Shown here: piece by piece, positions 10,402-19,160 of the stretch | Numbering within the stretch: the stretch's first letter is position 1 | Layout of the letters: each line of letters starts with the position of its first letter | NCBI GenBank assembly: GCA_003133645.1 | Contig: PKYI01000087.1 | Location: 1 to 64,000 of the forward strand | From: Acidobacteriota bacterium | GTDB lineage: Bacteria > Acidobacteriota > Thermoanaerobaculia > Thermoanaerobaculales > Thermoanaerobaculaceae | Direction: 5' to 3' | Length of the DNA stretch: 64,000 nucleotides | Notes under the pieces: generated by a model | Told to the model about the DNA's origin: nothing | Seen by the model: only the letters and a program-made list of their open reading frames with translations | Databases searched by the model: none | Program-made: the position numbers and the translations under genes

Positions 10402-11348
10402 CGCGCGGCTGCGCCTTCCGCCTCGGCGATCACGTGGATGAACACGTCCTCGAGCGACGGTTCCACGGGCGCGATGACCGCGTCCGCGCAGCCCGCCTCG
10501 CGGATGCGCGCGGCGATGCCGGCGCCGTCCGCCGGCGAGGCGAGCACGACGCGGAGCCGCTCGCCGAAGAGCGCGACCTCCTCGATCCCGGGGAGCCGCT
10601 CGATGGCTGCGACCGCCTGGGCCGGCCTCGAGCAGGCCACCTCGACGACGGTCCCGGGCGGAAAGATGCGCTTGAGCGCCGGCACGCTGTCGAGCGCGAG
10701 CAGCCTGCCGGCGTGCATGAGGGCGACGCGGTGGCAGCGCTCCGCCTCGTCCATCGAGTGCGTGGTGACAAACACCGTCGTGCCGGACCCTGCCAGCGCG
10801 TCGATCAGGTCCCAGAAGCGGCGGCGCGCCTCGGGGTCGACCCCTCCGGTCGGCTCGTCGAGGAACACGATCGGCGGCTCGTGAATGAGGGCGGCGACGA
10901 GCGCGAGACTCTGGCGGAACCCCCCGGGCAGCTCCCGCACGAGGACGCGCCGCTCGCCTGCGAGTTCGGCGGTGGCGATCGCCCACGCCAACCGGTCCGC
11001 GAGGCGCTGGCCGAACAGCCCGTAGGTGCCGCCCCAGAAGCGGAGGTTCTCCTCCACGGTGAGGTCGGAGTAGAGCGAGAACCGCTGCGACATGTAGCCG
11101 ATGCGGCGCTTGATCTCGCCCGCCTCGCGGGCGACGTCGAAGCCAAGCACGGTGGCGGTGCCGGAGGTCGGGGCGAGGAGGCCGCAGAGCATGCGAATGG
11201 TCGTGGTCTTGCCGGCGCCGTTGGAGCCGAGAAACCCGAAGATCTCGCCGTGCTCCACCTCGAACGACACGCGGTCCACGGCCACGAACGGCCCGAAGTT
11301 CCTGGAGATGTCGCGGGCGACGACGGCCGGGCGGTCCGCCTGGCTCAC
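10398..11348 (-). CDS. ABC transporter ATP-binding protein
   Basis: Walker A GSNGAGKTTTIRML, Walker B PPIVFLDEPTGGVD; GTG start with GTGA overlap. Confidence 0.9.
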   Translation of the reverse strand: MSQADRPAVVARDISRNFGPFVAVDRVSFEVEHGEIFGFLGSNGAGKTTTIRMLCGLLAPTSGTATVLGFDVAREAGEIKRRIGYMSQRFSLYSDLTVEENLRFWGGTYGLFGQRLADRLAWAIATAELAGERRVLVRELPGGFRQSLALVAALIHEPPIVFLDEPTGGVDPEARRRFWDLIDALAGSGTTVFVTTHSMDEAERCHRVALMHAGRLLALDSVPALKRIFPPGTVVEVACSRPAQAVAAIERLPGIEEVALFGERLRVVLASPADGAGIAARIREAGCADAVIAPVEPSLEDVFIHVIAEAEGAAAR

Positions 11349-12667
11349 CGGCCGACCGCCCTGGCGAGCGCGGCGTCGGCGAGCCATGCCGCCGCGCGGA
11401 CGTTGATCTGCTGCTGCTCGGCGCCGGCGAGCTGGGCCTCGGCGTCGAGGATCTCGACCATCGCCGCGAGCCCGGCCGCGTGCCGCTCGCGTGCCGCGGT
11501 CTCGCGCTCGCGGGCGGCGGCGCGTGCGTCGTCGGCCGCGCTGACGGCGGCGAGGGCACTCTCGAGGTTGCGGCGCCCGGTCTCCACCTCGAGGGCGATC
11601 CGGCGGGCGAGTTCGTCGCGCTCCCGGGCCGCGGCGCGTTGACCGGCCTGCGACGCCGCCGTGTCGGCGCGCGACTTGCCGCCGTCGAACAGCGTCCAGC
11701 TCGCGGCTACGCCCACGCTCCAGGACTCCTTCCACTCGTCCTGTTGCGGGAAGTAGCGCTGGTTGGGGCGGCTGTAGTCCCACTGTGCGAGCGCCGCGAG
11801 GTCGGGCCGCGCCGGCGCCCGCGCGAGCTGCTCGCGCGCCGAGGCGGCGGCGATCTGCGCGGCGGCCACAGCCAGCTCGGGCCGGTCGGCGAGCGCCCGC
11901 CGGCGGAGCACCTCGAGGGGAGGCGGGGCGTCCGGCAGCGCGCCGGCGAGCGAGTCGGCGAGTTCGACCGTGGCGTCGGGATCGAGTTGCAGGAGCGAGC
12001 GGAGCTGAGCGATGGCGTTGGCGGCGGCGGCCTCGGCCGTGATCCGGCCGACGCGGGCGCTGGCGAGACGCTCCTTCGCCGCGAGGACGTCGGCCTTGAC
12101 CGCCATTCCGGCGTCGAGCAGTGCCGAGGTGTCGCTGAGCAGGCGCTGGGCGCGCTGCTCCTGCGCGGCGGTTACGTCGATGGCGGCCGCGGCGCGCACC
12201 GCATCCCAGTACGCCTCCCGCGCCGCCAGGCGGAGGTCGGCGGCGGTCTGCGAGCGCGCGGCGGCCGACGCCTCGCCGTCGTGGCGGCTGGCGAGGCGCC
12301 GGGCGGCGATCGCGCCGCCGGCGTAGAGCGGCTCGGCGACCTGCACGCCAGTGCCGTACGTGGTGGTGATGTCGGGGACGAGCACGAGGGCCGGCTGGCC
12401 GGGCGCCGCGAACGGCAACTGAAACTCGGGCACCGAGCTGCGCCGGGCCAGCGCCGCGCTGGCCGTGACCTGGGGCAGGGCGGCGCCGTCGGCGGCCCTC
12501 ACCGCTTCCTGGGCGGCGGTGAGCCGCTCGCCGGCCGCGGCGGCGACGGGCGAGACCGCGACGGCCCGCGCGGCAGCGGTTTCGGCGGTCAGGCGGAGCG
12601 TCGCGACCGCCGCTCCGGCGCCGAGCACGACCAGCAGCGCGGCGGCGGCGGCGCAACGCCATGCCAT
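11345..12667 (-). CDS. TolC-family outer-membrane efflux protein
   Basis: Signal-like MAWRCAAAAALLVVLGAGAAVA, TolC repeats; alternative upstream ATG at 12730 would translate a repeat island. Confidence 0.82.
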   Translation of the reverse strand: MAWRCAAAAALLVVLGAGAAVATLRLTAETAAARAVAVSPVAAAAGERLTAAQEAVRAADGAALPQVTASAALARRSSVPEFQLPFAAPGQPALVLVPDITTTYGTGVQVAEPLYAGGAIAARRLASRHDGEASAAARSQTAADLRLAAREAYWDAVRAAAAIDVTAAQEQRAQRLLSDTSALLDAGMAVKADVLAAKERLASARVGRITAEAAAANAIAQLRSLLQLDPDATVELADSLAGALPDAPPPLEVLRRRALADRPELAVAAAQIAAASAREQLARAPARPDLAALAQWDYSRPNQRYFPQQDEWKESWSVGVAASWTLFDGGKSRADTAASQAGQRAAARERDELARRIALEVETGRRNLESALAAVSAADDARAAARERETAARERHAAGLAAMVEILDAEAQLAGAEQQQINVRAAAWLADAALARAVGR

Positions 12668-12679
12668 GTGCGCCGGAGC

Positions 12680-12730
12680 GGGTTGGGGAGCCGGCAACGT
12701 CCGGCTGTGGACTCTCGGCTGTCCTCTCAT
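12680..12730. repeat. Heptad-phased repeat, locus E (minus strand GACAGCC GAGAGTC CACAGCC GGACGTT GCCGGCT)
   Basis: CAGCC recurs at 14-nt spacing in a 7-nt register at an ABC/TolC gene junction. Confidence 0.5.
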
Positions 12731-13665
12731 GCGGCCTCCCTGGCGGCGGTGCTCCTGGTCAGGTGGAGGAAGGCGTCCTCGAGGGTGGTCGGGATGACGC
12801 GCACGTCCCCGACGGTCGCCCCGGCGTGCTCGAGCGCGCCCCGGATCACCTCCTCGGCCCCTGCGATCGCCTTGACCCTGACGTGGAAGCGCGCCGCGAA
12901 CGGCCGCACGTCCACGACGCCCTCGAGACCGCCGAGCGCACCGGCGACCACCGTGCGGGGCTCGGCCGCGACCTCGACGATCGCGCCCGGAAGCAACTTC
13001 GGGATCTCGCGCGGCGCGGCGTCGGCGAGCACGCGCCCCTCGTGCATGAGCACCACCCGCGAGCAGCGCTCGGCCTCGTCGAGATAGGGCGTGGCGAGGA
13101 CCAGGGTGAGTCCCTCGGCGACCAGGTCGGCGAGCAGTCGCCAGAACTCGCGCCGGGTGACGGGGTCCACGCCCGTGGTCGGTTCGTCGAGCAGGAGCAC
13201 CTCCGGCGAGTGCATCAGGCTGCACGCGAGGGCGAGCTTTTGCTTCATGCCGCCGGAGAGGCGGTCAGCCTGGCGGGCGCGGAACGGCGTCAGACCGACA
13301 CGGCCAAGGAGCGTGTCGCGGCGGGCGCGCCAGCCTTTGACGCCGAGCAGCAGGGCGAAGAAGCGGACGTTCTCGTCCGCCGTGAGGTCGCCGTAGAGGG
13401 CGAAGCGCTGCGCCAGGTAGCCGAGGCGGTGGTGAAGGGCGCGGCGGTGCAACCACGCGTCCTCACCGAGAACCCGCACCTCGCCCCGGGCCGGACGCAG
13501 GAGGCCGGCGAACGCCCGCAGCGTTGAGGTCTTGCCTGCGCCGTCCGGGCCGATCAGTCCGACCACCTCGCCGCGCGCGACGGCGAGGTCGAGGCCGGCG
13601 ACCGCCGTGGTGCGCCCGTAGCGGACGACGAGGCCGCGGGCCGAGAGGACGCTTGCCGCGCTCAT
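12727..13665 (-). CDS. ABC transporter ATP-binding protein
   Basis: MSAASVLSARGLVVRYGRTTAVAGLDLAVARGEVVGLIGPDGAGKTSTLRAFAGLL; LLLDEPTTGVDP. Confidence 0.9.
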   Translation of the reverse strand: MSAASVLSARGLVVRYGRTTAVAGLDLAVARGEVVGLIGPDGAGKTSTLRAFAGLLRPARGEVRVLGEDAWLHRRALHHRLGYLAQRFALYGDLTADENVRFFALLLGVKGWRARRDTLLGRVGLTPFRARQADRLSGGMKQKLALACSLMHSPEVLLLDEPTTGVDPVTRREFWRLLADLVAEGLTLVLATPYLDEAERCSRVVLMHEGRVLADAAPREIPKLLPGAIVEVAAEPRTVVAGALGGLEGVVDVRPFAARFHVRVKAIAGAEEVIRGALEHAGATVGDVRVIPTTLEDAFLHLTRSTAAREAA

Positions 13666-14642
13666 GGCTTGCCCGGGCCGCCGAAGTAGGCGTCGGCCGG
13701 CATCCCGGGCTTGAACACACTCGAGGCGTTGTCGAGGCCAACCTTGATGCGGAAGACTAGCTTGGCGCGCTCCTCCGGCGTCTGCACGTTCTTCGGGGTG
13801 AACTCTGCGACGTCGGCGACGAAGGTCACCTTGCCGGTGAACTCCTCGGAACGGCCGTCCACGCGCACTCGTACGGGATCCCCGAGGCGGATCCGCGACA
13901 GCGACGGCTCGTCGACGTAGACGTTGAGCCATGGGTGGAGGATGTCGGTGAGCACGTAGAGGAGCGCCCCGGGGGGCAGGACCTCGCCGGGCTCGGCGAC
14001 GCGCTGCGTGATCAACCCGTCGCGAGGCGCCGTCACCGTCGCGTCCGCGATGTGCTGCCGGATGGCGGCGATGGCAGCTTCGGCGGCCGCCCGCTGGCCG
14101 CGGGCCTGCTCGATGTCCTGCGTGCGGGGGCCGGCCACCAGCTCGGCGAGCCGGGCGCGGCCGGCCGCCACGGCGCTCGCGAGCATTTCCTTGCGCGTGC
14201 GCGCGTCGTCGCGGGCCTTGAGCGTCGCGGTGCCGCGGTCCGCAAGGCCCTCAAGGCGATTGAGGTCGAGGACCGCGCCCGCGAGGTTGGCCTCGGCGCT
14301 GGCCAGATCGGCCTCGGCGCGCTGGATGTCCTCCTTGCGCGACCCGGCGAGGAGCAAACGCAAGCGGGCGTCCGCGGCATCGAACTCGCCGCTGGCGCGG
14401 GCGAGGTCGTTCGTCGCGTCGGTGGTGTCGAGCTGCGCGATCACCACGCCGGCCTTCACCGCATCGCCCTCCCAGAACGGCTGGACGAGCAGCCTCCCGC
14501 CGACCTTGGCGCCGAGGCGGACTTCGGTGGCCTCGATATGGCCGGAGGCGTGGATGACGCCGCGGTCCGCTCCGGCGCCGCAACCGGCCAGCGCCGCGGC
14601 GGCGGCGAGCGTCACGACAAGGGGGGCGAGGGCGTTGCGCAT
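13662..14642 (-). CDS. HlyD-family periplasmic adaptor (membrane fusion) protein
   Basis: Lipobox LAGCGAG; GHIEATEVRLGAKVGGRL; biotinyl-lipoyl-like and coiled-coil segments. Confidence 0.9.
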   Translation of the reverse strand: MRNALAPLVVTLAAAAALAGCGAGADRGVIHASGHIEATEVRLGAKVGGRLLVQPFWEGDAVKAGVVIAQLDTTDATNDLARASGEFDAADARLRLLLAGSRKEDIQRAEADLASAEANLAGAVLDLNRLEGLADRGTATLKARDDARTRKEMLASAVAAGRARLAELVAGPRTQDIEQARGQRAAAEAAIAAIRQHIADATVTAPRDGLITQRVAEPGEVLPPGALLYVLTDILHPWLNVYVDEPSLSRIRLGDPVRVRVDGRSEEFTGKVTFVADVAEFTPKNVQTPEERAKLVFRIKVGLDNASSVFKPGMPADAYFGGPGKP

Positions 14643-14652
14643 TGCGGCCTCC

Positions 14653-15291
14653 TCAGGCTTTCTTCACTGCGATCCCGTCGAGGGCGATGGCGACCATCGT
14701 GTCCGAGAGGGACTCGAGGCCGCCGGCCGCGGCGGCCGGGATCGGAAGCTTGTTCGCGAAGCGGTCCTTGAGCCTCACGGAGTTCGCCATGAACATGAGC
14801 GCGCCGACCAGCATGAGGTGGGTGACGAACGGGTCCACACGGCGGAAGGCCCGGCGCCGGGCGCCGTCGTCGAGGGTGGCGGCGGTGAGCCGCATGACCT
14901 CCGCCATTTCGGCGAGCGCCGCCGCCGGCAGGTTCGGACCGCCGGCCGCGATCTCGCGCAGCATGAGCTGGGGCAGGTAGGGGTGCTCGCGCACCGTCGC
15001 CACGAACGCCCGCGGGATCGCCTTGAAGCGCTCGCGCGGGTCGGTGTGCGCGGCGACGGCCGCCGCCACCGCCGCGTGGATGCGGCCGAGGTTGGCGGTG
15101 ACGGTCTCGCCGAAGAGGGCCGCCTTGTCGCCGACGTGGTAGTAGAGCATCGCCTTGTTGACGCCGGCACGGCGCGCGATCTCGTCCACGCCGGCGCCGC
15201 CGAAACCGCGCTCGGCAAAGACCTCGCCCGCGGTCTCGAGGATGTGCGCTCGCACCTCGGCGCTGTGCTGCGCGACTCGGGTTGGCTTCAT
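14653..15291 (-). CDS. TetR-family transcriptional regulator
   Basis: HSAEVRAHILETAGEVFAERGFGGAGVDEIARRAGVNKAMLYYHVGDKAALF HTH. Confidence 0.92.
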   Translation of the reverse strand: MKPTRVAQHSAEVRAHILETAGEVFAERGFGGAGVDEIARRAGVNKAMLYYHVGDKAALFGETVTANLGRIHAAVAAAVAAHTDPRERFKAIPRAFVATVREHPYLPQLMLREIAAGGPNLPAAALAEMAEVMRLTAATLDDGARRRAFRRVDPFVTHLMLVGALMFMANSVRLKDRFANKLPIPAAAAGGLESLSDTMVAIALDGIAVKKA

Positions 15292-15302
15292 CGCTCTCCT
15301 GG

Positions 15303-15333
15303 ACTAACCAGTCGGTTAAACCGACGGGTTAGT
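15303..15333. promoter_or_regulatory. 31-bp palindromic operator candidate for the TetR regulator
   Basis: ACTAACCAGTCGGTT-A-AACCGACGGGTTAGT, 14 of 15 arm positions complementary. Confidence 0.82.
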
Positions 15334-15360
15334 TATATTCGTGATCGTGGACCTTGTCAA
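15332..15360 (-). promoter_or_regulatory. sigma70-type promoter of the tetR/efflux operon (TTGACA-N17-TATAAC)
   Basis: Minus-strand -35 at 15355..15360, -10 at 15332..15337, 17-nt spacer. Confidence 0.78.
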
Positions 15361-15403
15361 GCCTTACTGCCGACGGGGGTGTCGCGGTTGGGTCGGCGGC
15401 GGG

Positions 15404-17716
15404 CTACAGCCGCGCGCGGCGCAGCACGAGCGTCACGTCGCCGGCGTTGATGGGCACTGCGCGTTCCGGCCGGGCCGCCAGGATCGCCTTGCCCGCCGGG
15501 GGCAAACCCGATGACTGGTCCACCACCAGCACTTCGACTGGCTGCTCGCCGGTGAAGACGAGCGTGACGTCCACCCCGGCGGCCGGCACCGCCACGAACG
15601 CGATGCGGCGGTAGGGGATGCGCCCTCTGCCGGGATGCCCGAGCGCGACCGGCCTGCCGCCCGCAGTCATGGCAGTAAGCGTTGCGTCGCTCGGCACGAA
15701 GATGGCGAGGTTGGGCGCGCCGCGCTCCGAGCGCAGCGTCGCGGTGACGGATCGTCCGCCGGCGGCCGGCTCCGTCCTGACGACCGTCAACTCCGGGGCC
15801 GGGAGCCCGGACGCCGGGGCCGGCGCCACGAACTGCCGCTGCTCAGACCACGGGTAGGGGAGGGCGGCCTCGGCGGCGAACCTCGCGGCCGCTCGCAGGC
15901 CGGCCGGTAGGCCGTCTCCCTGGCCGCCCGCAACCCAGCTGCAGACACCGGTGTCGTGGTCCTCGGCGTAGGCGATGTTGAGGGGTTGCGGCCTCTGGGC
16001 CGAGTACTTCGGCATGAAGCAGGCCGTCACCGCCGCCAGAGCCGCCACGCAAGCCAACGCGCCGAGGACCCACACCCGCGCCCGCCGCCACCGCGGCCCC
16101 AGCGCGAGCAGCGGCGCCACGGTGGTGATCACCATCGCCAGTGGGACGGTGACGGCGAGGCCCCGCGCGAGTCCGAACGTGGACTCGAGGAGGAAACCCA
16201 GCGGCATCCAGGTCACGGCGGCGATCGGGACGAGCGCCGCGGACGCCGCCGCGAGCGCGGCGCCAGGTGCGGCCGGGGGAAACAACTCCGCGGCAGCGAG
16301 GAAGACGGCCGCGGCGAGCGCTGGGATGAGGAACATCGTGCTGGCGCCCGGGGCGAGAGCCGCAACGCCGACCGCGAGCCCGCTCCACCCGAGCCACGTC
16401 CCGGCCAGCAGCCCGCGGAAACCTGCGCGGCGCGCCGCCAGGCTCGCGACCGCGCCGCCGGCCGCCAGCGCCCCCGCCCAGAGCGAGAGCTGCGCCGGGA
16501 GCGGATGGGCGAGCCAGGGATCGGCGGTTCCCGCGATCGTCTCGATGAACCGCGTCAGGACGAGGCCCGCGCCGGCAGCCGCGAGGGCGATACCGGCGAA
16601 ACCGCCAAGCCCCCACAGCACCGCGGCGGCCGTGGTCCTTCGCCTGCGGATCGCGACCAAAACCGTGAGCAGCAGCAGCGCGGCCGCTCCCGCCGCAAGG
16701 GGCACAGTGAGCCCGGCCGGCCAGCGCAGCAACGCGAAGCCGAGCAGGTCCTGATAGCAGGATCGCCCGGGCCGGGGGTGCGCCAGGTCGGCGCCCGCCA
16801 GCGTGCGCGCCACGGCCAGCGCGTTCTCCCCCTGGTGCTGGAGGCTGCCGAGGTCGAGGTGGGCGAGGTCGTCCAACGGCGTGTGGTAGTGCGAGAGCTC
16901 GTCGATGAAGGCGAAGTTCATCCCCGCCATCCCGGCGCGCTTGAACACCGTGAGGTCGGTGTCGTTGGGGAGGCGCTTGTACGCCTCGTAGGTGAGGGAG
17001 AGGGCGGCCGGGCGCCGCACCGAGCGGCCGTAGGCGTCCACCAGCCACGCGTTCTCGTCGCTGGTCTCGAACATGATGCTCTCACCGCCGGTGCCGCGGG
17101 CCTCGAGGTTGACGACCGCCCCGACGTCCCGGGCCAGGGGGTCGTCGGCGACGAACGCCTCGGCGCCGAGCAGGCCGGCCTCCTCGCCGTCGTCGACCAG
17201 GAGGACGACCGGGTTGGCCGCCGGCGGGTCGGTCTTGAGGGCGCGGGCGACCTCAACGAGCGCCGCGACGCTGGCCAGGTCGTCGGCGATCCCCCCGCCG
17301 GCCCCGACCGAGTCGTAGTGGGCCACGAGGAGGACCGCGCGCCTTCCCGAACCGCCCGGCAACCGGGCGATCACGTTCTCGACCGTACCGCAGACCGGCG
17401 CCGCGCCGGAGCAGACGAACGACGTGCGCACCGCGACGGGAACGCCGAGCGCTTGCAGCCGGGCGACGAGGCGGGCTTGCACGGCGGCGTGGGCCGCGGA
17501 GCCAACGGGGTGCGGCGCACCGTCCCCGGCCAGATCCCGCAGCACAACCGCGGCCCGGGCGGCGGAGAAAGCGCTCGCGGGGGCATCGACTTGAAGAGGC
17601 GCCGGAGGCCGGAGACGGACCAGCACCAGGCCCAGGACAACCGCTGCCAGCGCCAGCGCTACGACGAGCCAGACGGACGATCCCGCCGCCGGCGCATCCG
17701 GCGGCGGGATCGGCAT
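15404..17716 (-). CDS. M28-family metallopeptidase with C-terminal multi-TM region
   Basis: VLLVAHYDSVGAGGGIADDLASVAALVEVARAL...VVLLVDDGEEAGLLGAEAFV; TM segments. Confidence 0.88.
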   Translation of the reverse strand: MPIPPPDAPAAGSSVWLVVALALAAVVLGLVLVRLRPPAPLQVDAPASAFSAARAAVVLRDLAGDGAPHPVGSAAHAAVQARLVARLQALGVPVAVRTSFVCSGAAPVCGTVENVIARLPGGSGRRAVLLVAHYDSVGAGGGIADDLASVAALVEVARALKTDPPAANPVVLLVDDGEEAGLLGAEAFVADDPLARDVGAVVNLEARGTGGESIMFETSDENAWLVDAYGRSVRRPAALSLTYEAYKRLPNDTDLTVFKRAGMAGMNFAFIDELSHYHTPLDDLAHLDLGSLQHQGENALAVARTLAGADLAHPRPGRSCYQDLLGFALLRWPAGLTVPLAAGAAALLLLTVLVAIRRRRTTAAAVLWGLGGFAGIALAAAGAGLVLTRFIETIAGTADPWLAHPLPAQLSLWAGALAAGGAVASLAARRAGFRGLLAGTWLGWSGLAVGVAALAPGASTMFLIPALAAAVFLAAAELFPPAAPGAALAAASAALVPIAAVTWMPLGFLLESTFGLARGLAVTVPLAMVITTVAPLLALGPRWRRARVWVLGALACVAALAAVTACFMPKYSAQRPQPLNIAYAEDHDTGVCSWVAGGQGDGLPAGLRAAARFAAEAALPYPWSEQRQFVAPAPASGLPAPELTVVRTEPAAGGRSVTATLRSERGAPNLAIFVPSDATLTAMTAGGRPVALGHPGRGRIPYRRIAFVAVPAAGVDVTLVFTGEQPVEVLVVDQSSGLPPAGKAILAARPERAVPINAGDVTLVLRRARL

Positions 17717-17810
17717 CTCACTTCGGGTCCTTCCTTCCACGGTCACCATCCAGAAGACAGGTTCACGACGATTGAACGGAGAACCGCTGACGCCGCCTCG
17801 CCAGTCTCTC

Positions 17811-18707
17811 TCATCGGCCGGCGAGGCTCCCGAGCAGCTCCCAGCAGGCGTGCTGTACCCGCCAGAACCCCACCTCCTGGGGCACGAGCCAGCGGAGTTG
17901 GGGCTCCGGCGCACTCAGCGTCTCAGCCGGGAGCGGCGTGACCTCGAGGCCGCGCCGGGCGCACAGTCCCATCGCCCGCCGCATGTGCCACGCGGAGGTC
18001 ACCAGGCCCACCCTTCGCCACCCGCGCTCGGCGACGAGCCGTGCGAGCGCCTCGATCTCGTCGGTGGTGGTGCGCGGGCCCTCGATCAGCACGATGCTCG
18101 CCCGCGGCACGCCGAGCTGTTCCCAGAGGGCCGCGGTCGCCGCGGCGTTGCTGGTCGCGCCTCCGCCCGCGATCGGTTCGTAAGGGCCGGACGCCACCAA
18201 CCGCGCCGTCCGCCCGGCCCGCCAGAGGAGCACCCCCAGGACGACTCGCTCGCCCGCGGCGGTGAGGTCGGGGCGGCCGTCGTTCCGGACCTCGACGCCG
18301 CCGCCGAGCACGGCCACGGCGTCGAACGAACCCTGGGCGAGGGGATCGATCCGCGCGTACGGGCGCTGCAGCCAGGCGATCAGCGCGCTGCCCACCCAGG
18401 CGTTGCCGGCCATCGTCGTAAGGAGCCAAAGCGCTGCGGCGACCGTGGCAAACCCCCGAAGCCGGCGGCGGCGCAGGCCGCAGCTGAAGGCCAGCAGGCC
18501 GAGCCACGCCAGGCCGGCCGGCATCAGGCACAGGGCGACGAACTTCCTCAGCTCGAACCGTCCCGGCGACAGCGCCACCGCGAGCGCCAGCAGCACCGCC
18601 GCGCCGGCCCAGGCCAGCGCCATGCGGGAGCGGGGCCACGCCGCGCGGCGGGTGAGCGCGGCGTTGCCGAGGAGGACCGCCGCGACGATCAGCGCGAGGG
18701 AGACCAT
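17811..18707 (-). CDS. YdcF/SanA-like (DUF218) membrane protein
   Basis: FDAVAVLGGGVEVRNDGRPDLTAAGERVVLGVLLWRAG...TTTDEIEALARLVAERGWRRVGLVTSAWHMRRA. Confidence 0.82.
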   Translation of the reverse strand: MVSLALIVAAVLLGNAALTRRAAWPRSRMALAWAGAAVLLALAVALSPGRFELRKFVALCLMPAGLAWLGLLAFSCGLRRRRLRGFATVAAALWLLTTMAGNAWVGSALIAWLQRPYARIDPLAQGSFDAVAVLGGGVEVRNDGRPDLTAAGERVVLGVLLWRAGRTARLVASGPYEPIAGGGATSNAAATAALWEQLGVPRASIVLIEGPRTTTDEIEALARLVAERGWRRVGLVTSAWHMRRAMGLCARRGLEVTPLPAETLSAPEPQLRWLVPQEVGFWRVQHACWELLGSLAGR

Positions 18708-18720
18708 GGCGCCGGAGCCG

Positions 18721-19071
18721 TCACCGCATCTCGTCTCTGAACGCCTCGATTTCGCTCCTGAGTTGGTCGGCTTTCGCCTGCAGCGCACCGCCGAGGTGCG
18801 CGCGCAGGTCGGCAATGTCCGCATCGGCCTTGTCGATGTCGCGCCGGGCCGCGTCCGCGTCCGCCGTCGTGTCGGCCCCGGCGAGGCCGGCGGCGCGGCC
18901 GGCCGCCTCGAACTGCCGCCGCGCCGTGTCGAACCGCTCCTCGATGCGCTGCAGCGCCTGCTCGTCCCGCGACAGCGACGACGGGATGAGCGCGAGCCTC
19001 CCGGTGTGGACGTAGTTGTACGCGAGTAGTGCCACAACTGCGATTGCGACGAAGGCTAACAGACCCTTCAT
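18721..19071 (-). CDS. Hypothetical membrane-anchored coiled-coil protein
   Basis: N-terminal TM MKGLLAFVAIAVVALLAYNYV then charged helical region. Confidence 0.5.
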   Translation of the reverse strand: MKGLLAFVAIAVVALLAYNYVHTGRLALIPSSLSRDEQALQRIEERFDTARRQFEAAGRAAGLAGADTTADADAARRDIDKADADIADLRAHLGGALQAKADQLRSEIEAFRDEMR

Positions 19072-19160
19072 GGCCGCCTCCAGTTCCGCTGGTGCAGTGA
19101 GAGCCTAGAGTCCCGGCCGGAGCGCCGTCAAGGGGCGGCGCCGGCGTCGCGGCGCGCGGG

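Noticed and set aside
9298-11559. 753-aa and 754-aa long minus-strand ORFs in the efflux operon
   Set aside because: N-terminal parts are Arg-rich out-of-frame reads of neighbouring genes; true starts are at stop/start overlaps.
15956-17941. 661-aa plus-strand ORF opposite the M28 peptidase
   Set aside because: Antisense shadow; the minus strand has intact M28 motifs.
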